The notes under the pieces were generated by a model that worked only from the letters and a program-made list of their open reading frames with translations, searched no databases and was not told where the DNA came from. Both the position numbers and the translations under genes were made by a program. This document shows, piece after piece, positions 14,901 through 26,900 of a stretch of 31,290 nt of DNA (the first letter of the stretch is position 1; each line of letters opens with the position of its first letter). The stretch covers positions 1 through 31,290 of IMG/VR virus record IMGVR_UViG_3300035034_000262, one strand, 5' to 3'. The stretch is from a virus.

Positions 14901-17900
14901 AGTACGATTCAACCGACGGTAGCTTTATTCCAGCAACCCCTACTAAGCTAGGATTGTTCCCAGCGTATGTGCCAAAGATCTTTACTGACACTACGTATAG
15001 AGAACCAAGAAAAGTAATCCAAGGCCACGACGGTAGTATTATTGTTGCATACAATGACTACCGTGATGAGATCTTGTTAGAATTTGAACTGCGTGTTTAT
15101 AACAACATTAAACAGCAGTACAACAAAGATCTATTTGACATGGATTCATTTGTTCCAAGTGACTTCCGTGATACTGGATATTCGCAGGCATCTATTGACC
15201 GTGCAATGATCAAAGATTTTGTTGAATGGTTAGAGATCGCAGGCAACCCAGATTATACGTCTAACACAAACTACGACCGTACTAATCCGTTTACTTTTAA
15301 CTACACAGGCACACTATCGCCTACAGGAGTTCAGTTAAACGGGTACTGGAGAGCAGTATATAATCATGCGTATGACACCGATCGTCCTCATACGCATCCT
15401 TGGGAGATGTTAGGATTTACTCTAGAGCCAGAATGGTGGCAGGAGCAGTATGGTCCAGCACCTTATACAAACAACAACCTAGTAATGTGGCAAGACCTAG
15501 GCGACGGCTTGATCAAAGAGCCAGGCAAACCAGAGCGTCGTCTTAAGAAGTATGCAAGACCAACTCTGCTAAGACACATTCCTGTAGATTCAGCTGGACA
15601 ACTTCGTAGTCCGTTGGCTAGCGGCTATGCACAGAACTTTGTTGATAGACTAGGAAGAGACAGCTTTAAGTTCGGTGATCAGGCGCCTGCTGAGTCTGCT
15701 TGGAGAAGAAGCTCTGAGTACCCATTCAGCTTGCTTACTTCTCGTGTACTAAATCAGCCAAACGCTACGTTTGCAACAGGATTCGACCTGTCAAGAATGA
15801 AGCGTAATCAGGTAGGTCAGATTATCTACACTGAAACAGGCAAAGCTATTCGTCTAGAAGACATTGCGTTCCCTAACGCAACTGTTGATACCAAACGAGT
15901 TATTACAAGTGGTCTAGTAAACTACGTTTATGACTATCTTGCTTCTAATGTGTTGCTAAGCTATAACACATACAAAGAACAATTAGCAGGACTGCGTAAT
16001 CAGTTGAGCTTTAAGGTAGGCGGTTTCACCGAGAAAGAAAAATGGAACATTATCCTTGACAGCAGAACACCGTTTAACCAAGGCAATGTATTCCTGCCTA
16101 AAGAAAACTATCAAATATTCCTGAACACCACGTCGCCAATTGATGTAGCAAACTACAGCGGTATTGTAGTTGAGAAGACATCGTCTGGCTTTGTTGTAAG
16201 AGGTTACGATAGAGAAAATCCTGTGTTTGAGTATTACCCAGCGATTATTTCTTCTAACGACCCTGTTATTAATGTTGGCGGCGTTTCAGAACCATTCCTT
16301 GTTTGGGATGAAGGTAAACAGTATGTAAAAGGTCAAAATGTAAGATACAACAACCTGTTCTACAGAGCAACTGAAACTCATGTCAGTACCGAAGCATTTG
16401 ACAGCACTAAGTTCTCAAGAATTGATACGCTACCTCGAGTCGGCGGCCAGAATGCTGCTCTACGTAAAAACTTCCAGCGTCGTCCGAAAGAACTTGTTTA
16501 CGGAACGGTGTTTAACACTATTCAAGAAGTAGTAGATTTTATGCTTGGATACGAACAAGCACTTATTAAGAAAGGCTTTATTTTTGATTATTTCAATAAC
16601 GAGCTAGGACAAATCGAAGACTGGACTTACAGTGTAAAAGAGTTCTTGTTCTGGACTACTCAGAACTGGCAAGAAGGTAGCGTTATTGCTATCAGTCCAG
16701 GCGCAGAGCAAGTGTTGTTTAACAGAGACTTTGCAGTAGTTGACGACATCTTTAACAACTTCTACGACTATTCATTGTTTGCAGCAGACGGTCGTGAACT
16801 AGAGCGCAGATTTAGTTCAATTGCAAGAAGTAACGAAACAGAATTTGGTCTAAGTGTTGTTAATACTGACAACGGTATATACCATGTTAAGTTGCCATTA
16901 GTGCAAAAAGAACATGTTGTTCTTATTGATAACCGGTCGGCGTTTGACGACATAATCTATCAGCCAGTTACTGGCTATCGACAAGAGCGTGTTCAAGTTA
17001 CTGGTTATAGAAGCGACGGCTGGAACGGCGGCCTAGATATCCCAGGCTTCATATACGACTCAGCTGAAGTAAAAGAATGGGAACAGTGGAAAGATTACGC
17101 TGTTGGCGATCTTGTAAAGTATAAAGAGTTCTTTTATGTAGCAATATACGATGTACCAGGAAGCGATGTATTTGTTTCAGGTAACTGGAAACGCTTAGAC
17201 GAGCGCCCAGCGGCTAGACTAATACCAAACTTTGATTATAGGATTAATCAGTTTGCAGACTTCTATGACCTAGACACTGACAACTTCGATGTTCAGCAGC
17301 AGAAACATGCTCAGCATTTGATAGGATATCAGAAGCGTCAGTACCTACAGAACATTATTAACGATGACGTTTCACAGTACAAGTTCTATCAGGGCTTCAT
17401 ACAGGACAAAGGCACACGTAATTCGCTAACAAAATTGTTTGATGTTCTAGGAGCAGCAGACAGAGACAGCCTAGAGTTTTACGAAGAATGGGCTATACGT
17501 CTTGGCCGTTATGGCGATACTGAAAACAGCAAAATCGTAGAGTTCAAGCTAGACGAAAGTCAGTTCAGACTAGATCCTCAACCAGTTGAGTTAGTTGACA
17601 GACTGCCAGAAAACGCAACAGACCTTGTTTATCGTCAAAGACCTTTTGAGGTATACAGTGCACCAGAAGGGTACGACAACAAGCCATTTATGGTTGCAGA
17701 AAGAGACAACTCTCAAATACGTTCTGCAGGTTACGTTCGTAACGACGATGTTGCATTTAGAGTAAGTGACAAACAAGATATCTTACTAGGAACCCCTGCT
17801 CTTGTAGGGTTAGGTGAGTACATCTGGGTTGTTGGCTTAAACGAAGACTGGGACATTCTTCAGCACATTAGAAGTACCTTGAGAGTTACAGCAATTGAAG

Positions 17901-20900
17901 GCACAGATGACGTTGTTGACGTTCGCGGCGACACAACTAGCCCAGCAGCAATTGTTACATTTGACAACAACACAAAAGACCTAAGTATAGGTCAGTACAT
18001 TGCGATACAAGGAATTGCAGAAGCAAATAATAACTTTTATCAAATTGAAGATCTAAGTTCGAACACTGCAACAGTAATAGTACCAACAGGCATCGAAATT
18101 GAAGACCAAGAAGACGTAGATGGTTTCATTAGTACATTACGAAGTGTTCGTACAACAACTATAGCTGATGCCAATGAAGTAGTCAAGACCGGCGTGCTTG
18201 AAAACCAGCGGCTATGGGTCGACGGAACAGGCTTTAATAACTGGAGCGTATTAGAGAACCAAGAAGTATATGCAGAGTCTCAAGTGCTGTCGAATCGTTC
18301 AACTGAAGAAGCTTCAATTGAATTTGCACAATCAATAGACGCAACCAGCGACAACAGAATTGTAGTTGTTGGCGACTATACGCTAGGTAACGGTTTGGTG
18401 TATGTCTACAACAGAGCATCAGAATCAAATGATCTGCAGATCAATAATGTTCTTACAAGAACAAGAGATATTGAAAACAGCATTGACCTAGGACAAGAAT
18501 TTGGTAAGAGTGTTGCTATAAGTGATGACGGTAACTTTATAGCTGTAGGTTCTCCTTCTGCTTCTAACATCACTGATCCGTACCAGGGTGTATTTGATCC
18601 TGCCACACCTTATGCTCAGAGCGATATTGTTCGTTACTCAGCACAGTACTGGTCGGCAAATAGAAACGTAGATCCTCAAGAAGAAGAACTGCCTTACCTG
18701 TCGTTTAACAGCTATGCGTTTATTGAAGAAGAGACAGACAGTACACAAATCATACTACTTCTGCAAGGTGCTCCTTTTGTAGCAGCAACAGAAGTAGATC
18801 ACATTCTTGTGAGAGCGCCTAAAGATCAGTACGATGCAAGTATTAACTGGATTGACGATGAAAACCTTGATAGAATCTATCTTGAATGGAACGAGTACAC
18901 TAATCTAAACAGAATCAACAACAATAGTACTTCAGATGTATTTGAACAGATTGTTCCGTTTGGAGATGTAAACACAGATGTCACCGATGTAATAGACGTT
19001 GAGTTTATTGAAAAAGGTCACGATATTGTTCGTAAGGTAGACAATATCCTATACATTGATCAAGCACAATCGCTGCCATCTGTCGGCGATACTGTAACAA
19101 CAGATTCAGGTTCAGGCGTTGTATACAAGAGATTCCAACAGGACTTTGACCTAGTACTTTACCTTGTTGATGTTCAAGGTTTCATTGATGTTACTGATTC
19201 GCTGTTCTTTGAAGGTGACCTAGTTGGAACATATACACAGCCAGGAACTACTATCAATCCAGAACTAGGCGGATGGTGGTACATTGAGACAGATTCTGGT
19301 GATTCATCAGAATCTGTATATACAAACTCAGAAGCAGATGCATCTATCGATGACTTTGGCGATCAAGCAGTTGGTTTAGTGTATCAAGACTTTATTCAAG
19401 TACGAGCCGAAGCGCCAAACCGTGCAGTCAACAAGTTCTACAACATAGCAGACGAATTAGGCGAGCTGGGCGATACTGAAATCAGAAGCTTCATAACCAG
19501 CTTGTCGTTTGTTGGGGACATTCAACAAACCAGCGGACAAACTGTTTACGAAGACTCACGTTGGGTTATCAGACTGCCTGCAGACCAAACTGTACAGCAG
19601 GAACTAATTTCTGCAGGCGAATTCCAGTTGTGGGTTAACAACAGTTTGGTTAGCGACGATGTTACTGACTACGGGTTTGACTACAGTTACTTGAACGGTG
19701 TACAAGGCCTGTCGCCAGTAACTCACACAATTGAAGAACTGTGGGATGGTTATATTGACTTTGACTTTACTGTTACACAAACACAAGACATTGACGGTGA
19801 CGGCACAGTCGGTGACTTCTATGAACCAGACGGTTCGCTAGGCATTGACCCAGCAACAGTGTTTGACGACGTTACTATAGCAAGAGCAGAAGTTGTTTAC
19901 TATCAAAAGCGTGCACAAACCAAAGGTAGGATTTACGTTAAACTAAATGCAAACAACCAGTCTCTTGGTAGAGAGTTTACAGTAAACAACATAATAAGAG
20001 TGGACACTGTTGAAGGCAGTATCCCAAGTAATCGTATTATGGGTGTTATTACTGACGTATCAGTGGTTGACAACGGCCTAGGACCGTTAGCAGTTATTGA
20101 TAAAGGAACCCCGTTTGAAATAGCAGCAAGCGAAGAAGCTGATAGGTTCTCCAATCCTTACAACGACTATGCACTAGTTAACGGCGAGTACTGGTTCTAT
20201 GATGTCAATGCAGAAACAGGCAGAGACAGAGCAGCTAAGTATCCTAGTTCAAGTAGTCGTGACTGGTCTCAGGTATTTAACATTCCGGTCCTTACTACTA
20301 AGGATCCTAACGGTATACCAAACCAAGGCGTTTTTGATATCTTTGAAAGAGCGGGAAACAACTGGGTATGGGTATCTTCTTATTTCGTTCCGCTCACAGG
20401 ACAAGATTCTAATGCAGGTAAAGAACTACAATTTGCAAAAGAAGGCAACTTATATAGACTATTTGTTTCTACAGAAGACAAGGTTTACGTATTTAAAAAC
20501 GGCTTTGATGCAGACGGTGTCGAATACAAATGGGCGCTGGACACTGACCCAAGATACAGAGGAGAGCTAGGAGCTATTCCAAGTTCTGTGCAGATTAGTA
20601 CCGGAGACATTGTAAGATTTGACGATACTCTCTACACAGCAAAGACAATTGTAACTAGTAACGAAACTCCTGCAACACTTGGTTCGACTAGCAAATGGGA
20701 ACTATCAGGCAACAACGTTGTAGTTGAAAGCTTCTTGCCGCACACAGCAACAGAAGATCTTTACGGAGACAGCACGTTCACTGATGCAGGTGTACTAGAG
20801 TTTGCAATCACAACAGCAGTTTCTAGCACAGGTCAAGTAGTTGCGATCACAGTAGAAACCGATAGTCAAGATTCTACAGACGAGGACTATCGTGTTCTAG

Positions 20901-23900
20901 TATATCGTCAGCAGAACAATAGATATGTTCTGTCACAGATTATTGATCCTGAAAGAGCAGGCACAAGGTTTGGTACTAGTATCTCATTATCACCAGACGG
21001 CAAAACTCTAGCAATTGGCGAACCAGATAACGACGAAGTAGCTGACAACCAAGGTCTAGTAAGTGTTTACAAACTAGCCAACGGTCAGTTCGAGCTTGCT
21101 CAAATTGTTGAATCTTCAGCTAACGAAAGAGCAGTAAGATTTGGCCAGCAGGTCAGCCTAACCAGCAACTTCCTAGCTGTTAGCAGTTCAATATCTGATA
21201 TTGTATTGCCTACAGACTTTACTGACAGTACAGTCTTTGATAACGGCTTCACTACTTTCTCAGAAAGATGGAATAACATTGGCGGCGTTACACTTTACGA
21301 GTTAATTGACGGCACTTACTTATACGCTGATCAGTTAGAATTCGATAACGCAAACGTTTCGCAGTTTGGCGATGTCTTGCTAGCTGTGCGAAATCACGTT
21401 TATGTAGGCGCACCTGATCTAACAGTTGATGACCGTTTGGGCGCACTAATCGACTTCAGACGGTCACAGGGCGTTAGTGCTTGGAATAAGATAAGAGAGC
21501 CAAAGCCGGTTATTGACCTGAATAAAATCAAGGAAGTTTATCTGTTCGACAAGCGTACAAATCAGCTAGTCACCTACCTTGATTACATCGATGTACGCCA
21601 AGGCAGAATAGCAGGCACAGCAGCGCAGGAAATTAACTATAGAACATTTGTTGACCCTGCTCGTTACAATATTTCAAATCAAGAAATACTGCTTGACACT
21701 GTTAACAATTGGGAAGAAGAAAACGTTGGCAAAACTTGGTGGGATCTAAGCACAGCAAGGTTTGTGCATCCATACCAAGGCGATCCAGTATTCCAGAGCA
21801 CAAATTGGAACAGCTTGCTTCCAGGCGCATCTATAGACGTGTACGAATGGGTAGAGACTGATATCCTACCTTCACGTTGGGATGAAATAGCTGATACGTC
21901 CGAAGGAGTCGCAAGAGGCGTTAGTGGACAGTCACGCTATGGTGATAGCGTGTTCTCACAGAAGCTCAAATACGATCCTGTTGCAGGCAACTTCAGCAAT
22001 GTTTATTACTATTGGGTGCGTAATAAGTTTACTGTGCCTAACATAGAAAGCAGAAAGATCAGTGCAGGTAACCTTGCTAGGCTAATCCAGGACCCAAATC
22101 AAGAGAACTATCAATACGCAGCATTTACTAGCGACAACCGTTTTGTTGTGTATAACATAGACAGCTTGCTTTACAGCGACGATATTGTACTGGCTGTAAA
22201 CCAGTATACGCTAGAAAATCAAGAACAGAATGTTCACGCAGAATATCAGTTGATATCTGAGGGACTAGAAACTAGTCTTCCTAAGCGTGACATTGAACGT
22301 AAGTGGTTCGATAGTTTGGTCGGCGCCGACGAAAGAGGTCGTGCAGTGCCTGATCCAGACCTTAGCCCAAGACAGAAGTACGGTACATTATTCCGTCCTC
22401 GGCAGAGCTGGTTTGTGAATCGCCGTGAAGCACTCAAGCAGGTTATCGAACGTGCTAACATTGCACTAGCGTCTCAACCAGTAGTTGATAGCAAAGACTT
22501 AACAAAATTGTTGTCAGCAGAACCAATGCCTGGAACAGAAACAAGACTGTACGATTATGCAATCGATACTATTGAAGAATTGCGTTTCATTGGTACTAGT
22601 CGTGCAGTGCGAGCTACACTAGACGCTACTGTCGTAGATGGAAGAGTAGTTGACGTTGACGTTGTAAGTCCAGGTCGATCTTACAAAGACCCAACGTTCG
22701 ATAATTCATCCGGTGGCCAGCGTCGAGGACCGTCTGTTACAGTACTAGGAAACGGTGAAAACCTACAAGTTGAGCTGTTCATCGATAACCTAGGCAAAGT
22801 CTCAGGCGTAGATATCATCGATGCAGGCGAAAGCTATACTGGCAACATTACTTTGTTAGTAAGACCGTTGTCAGTGCTGGTACGTGCTGATTCTACAATC
22901 GGTGGACGTTGGGCAATATACGAATGGAACAGCGGCACGGGTGAATGGCAGCGTTCTAGCACACAAGATCATGATGTGAAAAACTTCTGGGATTATGCCG
23001 ACTGGTATGCCGAAGGGGTGAACCAGTTCACACTGGTAAACTTTAGAGTTGACCAAACATATCAGCTGCCATCAATTGATGACGATATAGGCGATGTAGT
23101 TAGAGTTGAAAACGTCGGTACTGGCGGCTGGTTACTGTTACGAAAAATTAACGACTTTGATACTAACGACACTACTCTTAATTACGAGACCATTGGTCGT
23201 GAAGATGGCACAATTCAGTTGAACACATTGTTGTATGACAACAGTCTAAACGGCGTTGGTTTCGACAGAGCAAGTTATGACAACAAGTTCTTCGATGCAG
23301 AACCAGCTATTGAAACTAGAATAGTTATGCAGGCTCTTAAAGAAGACCTGTTGATCGAAGAACTAGCAGTTGAATATAACGCACTGTTCTTCACGAGCCT
23401 GCGTTATGTATTCTCTGAGCAGTTGAACGTAGACTGGGCGTTTAAGACCAGCTTTGTTAAGGCTAAGCACAATGTAGGCGGACTTGATCAAGACATCACA
23501 TTCCGCAATAACACGTTGCCAAGCTACAACGATTATGTAGAAGAAGTGAAGCCTTACAAGACCAACATTAGGGAGTATGTAAGTGCACTAGAAAGAGTTG
23601 AAGACACAAATTCTGTAGTTACAGATTTTGATCTTCCGCCTCGCTACGACGAAGCACAAGACAGAATTATACCACGTCAGGTTACTGTTGTTGACAACAA
23701 CCTAATAGGACTTGATGCAACGTTCGACGAGTATCCAGATAAGAACTGGACAGACAACGTTGGGTTCAAAGTAACCGAAATTCAAGTGTCAGACGGCGGC
23801 TCGAGATATTTATTTGCTCCAAAGGTTACAATTACCGGCGGAGGCGGAGCCGGCGCAACAGCACAGGCGTTTATCAGCAAAGGAAAAGTAAGAAGAGTTC

Positions 23901-26900
23901 AAGTCCTAACGGCTGGTAATGGCTACTTAGGAGCACCAACAGTTACACTAGCTCCACCAAGCAACCAGGAAGGCGTAACAGCAAATGCCAGTGCTACAAT
24001 AGGTGAGTCTGTTGTGCGTAGTATGCGAGTTGAGATCAAGTTTGATAGAATCGCAAAGCGTGCCGCTATACTTACTCTTGACGAGAAGCAGACGTTCATT
24101 GGAACAGCAGTTAACACAGAATTTGCACTTAACTGGCCAATGAGTTTGTCAGACAGCACAGTTACTATTACTATAGATGGTCGCGAAGCACTAAGAAGCG
24201 AGTATACCTTTAGAAACGTTACTGACAACAGCTTGTCTTATGAAAGACAGCATGGCGTTATTGAGTTCTCAGCACCACCTGCTCTAGATGCAAACATTGT
24301 TGTGAATTACAAAAAGGATTCTTCAATCCTAACTGCACCTGAGCGTATTGACTATCTTTACAATCCTACTTCAGGCATGATAGGTAAAGACATTAGTCAG
24401 CTAATGACTGGCGTAGACTACGGCGGCGTAGAAGTACGCAGCTTTGATTTTGACACAGCAACAGGCTGGGACAACGACGAGTGGGCAACATCACCTTGGG
24501 ACTTGTATGATACAACCTACGAAGATCTTGTGTTTGAATTAGATGGCAGCACAACACTTCTAGAACTTGCTTCACCGTTAGAAGACGGTGTTGTCTACAA
24601 CGTTTATAAAGACAGCGAGAGTAACTACACAGGCGGAGCAGTTTTTGGCGCATACTATAATGCTGTTAGAATTGACGATCCTGACTATGACGGTTCAACA
24701 GTAATTGACAACTCAAACGCTGTGATGGAAAGTATCACAGGTGACGGTGCACAAACAATTATTGATCTAGACGAACTAGGTGTGTCAACTGTTGACGGCG
24801 ACATTCTTATTATACGTAAGAGCACAAGTGACGGTAGCTTGCTGCCAGATACTACTAGCTTTGATACACAGCTTGACGGTGGTAGCTTAAACTACGGCAA
24901 CGCAACTGGTCTAAATGCTGAAGATATTATAGTTGACGGTGACTTGTTTGTTACTCCTATTACAAGCGGCGGCCCTGAAGAATTAGTTCCAGGTCAAGTA
25001 CTTGATTCAGTAGACGTTACAGTTTACGAAAGAGTAGGTGACGGCCAGGCCGAAATATTCAATCAGAACTATGTTACTGATGGAGTAACTTTAGAGTATA
25101 CACTAGGTATTAAGCCAAGCAGCGTCGACGGCGTAATTGTAAAACTTGGAGAAACAATTGTACCAGAAACCGAATACGAAATAGATATTCAGAACAATAC
25201 ATTAGAATTTAACGACGCACCTTCAATAGGACAGAAGTTAACTATCCTAACTGTTGGGCTAAGTGGTAATAATGTTCTTGACATTGGAACAGTTGTGTCT
25301 AATGGTGCAGAAAAGATTATTGAAACTTCTGTAACTTTACGTGCTGACGTTTCTACACTGTTGCTAGTTAATGGCGAAGTTCAAGGTAGCACAGATGTTC
25401 TAGTACTAGAAAGAAACGGTCTAGTAGCGTTCGAGTTCGCTGTTGCACCGGTACAAGGAGCAGTAATTGACTTTGCTGTATTCGTACAGCCGGAAGACGG
25501 TATACAGACGTTTAGTCGTGTGTTGAGAGACACGTTTACAGGTGACGGTAGTACCGCAGCTTACACGCTGTCACAGGCACCAGGCGCACAAGACCCAGTT
25601 GAGTTCTTTACTTTGGTAAATGTTGATAATGTTATTCTTAGCCCGGGCTATAACAAGCAGTTTGTTATTGACAACACAACTCAGCTAGAGTACAGCTTCG
25701 ATAACTTCCAGATACCAGACTTTACTATTGACCCTGCACAAGTTAGAGTCTTTGCAGACGGTAATGAACTGGTACGTGGTCGAGATTATCTAGTAACAAT
25801 TGCAAACAGTAGCTTTAGACTAGATCCTGCTTTCTTAATTGAAGGCACAGTAATCGAAGCATATTACACTGCTGATGCAGACTACTTTATTGATGATAAC
25901 ATCATTACGTTTGCTACTACACCTGATATGGACAAGTCTATTGATGTGTATCAGTTTACTAATCACGATGTACTGGATCCAGAGCGTATCAGTTACGATA
26001 TTACAGCAAGAAGTCATCTTGTTCCTGGAACAGACGAGTTTACAACTTATCACAACTTGCGTGGCGGCAAAGTCATACTAAGAAGTGCTGCCGCAGGTGT
26101 CCAATATGTTTGGGTAATTGTAAATGGCAAATTGCTATCACCGTCAGATGATTATACGTTATCTGTTGACAACAAGATAGTTTATCTTGTAGAGGAGCCT
26201 GAAGTAGGTGATTCTGTTGATGTGTTCCACTTTGCAGCACCTGTGCGCACACCTCGTATGGCGTGGAGCAAGTTTAAGGACATTCTCAACAGGACTCACT
26301 ACAAGCGTGTTGATAATGCAACCGGTCTTTCACTTGCACAGCCTTTAAACGAGTACGATTTGCGCATTGAAGTAAATAACGCAACGTCGTTAGCAGTGCC
26401 AAGTAAAAGCAGAAATGCACCAGGCATTATCTTTATCGACGGTGAGCGTATTGAATACTTTGTTAAAGACGGTAATACACTGCGTCAACTACGTCGTGGC
26501 ACACTGGGTACAGGTGTAAAAGAAACTTACCCAGCCGGCACTACAGTAATTAACAACAGCAGTAGCAAAAATATACCGTATCAGGACAAAACTGTTACGC
26601 AGGTAATTGAAAACGACGGTAGTTCAACTAGCTACGAGACACAGTTTAACCTAGGCGGTATAGTACTGAAAAGTAGTCAGACTTACAGAGACTTTTTTGA
26701 AGTGTTTGTAGGCGGTCGCAGGTTGCGCAAGAATGCTAGACAGGAATACCAGTTTGATATGGTTGATGAAGATGGCAACATTGTTCAAGCAATTGCACCA
26801 GATTCACCCGCAGGCGACATAGAAGTCGACAGAGAGTTTGACATTGTAGTGGATTCGGCAACTAAGGATGTTACCTTAGAGCTAGCAGAGTTGCCGTTAG

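Larger units (their letters stand above)
18305..21526 (+). other. FG-GAP-type beta-propeller interrupted by large insertions (inside the giant protein)
   Basis: Residues about 2117-3190. Repeating unit is FG.S...S.DG..LAVG.P ... G.V.VY......W. Copies begin near 2121 (EFAQSIDATSDN), 2181 (EFGKSVAISDDGNFIAVGSP), 2815 (GKELQFAKEGNLYRLF), 2942 (LEFAITTAVSSTGQ), 3004 (RFGTSISLSPDGKTLAIGEP), 3061 (RFGQQVSLTSNFLAV) and 3136 (QFGDVLLAVRNHVYVGAP), seven in all. The second half of unit two (GVFDIFERAGNNW) only appears at 2791, after about 580 inserted residues. Confidence 0.65.

Noticed and set aside
20199-20570. A 123-codon rightward frame inside the giant gene
   Set aside because: It is an out-of-frame shadow of the giant gene, with no promoter and a composition unlike real proteins here.
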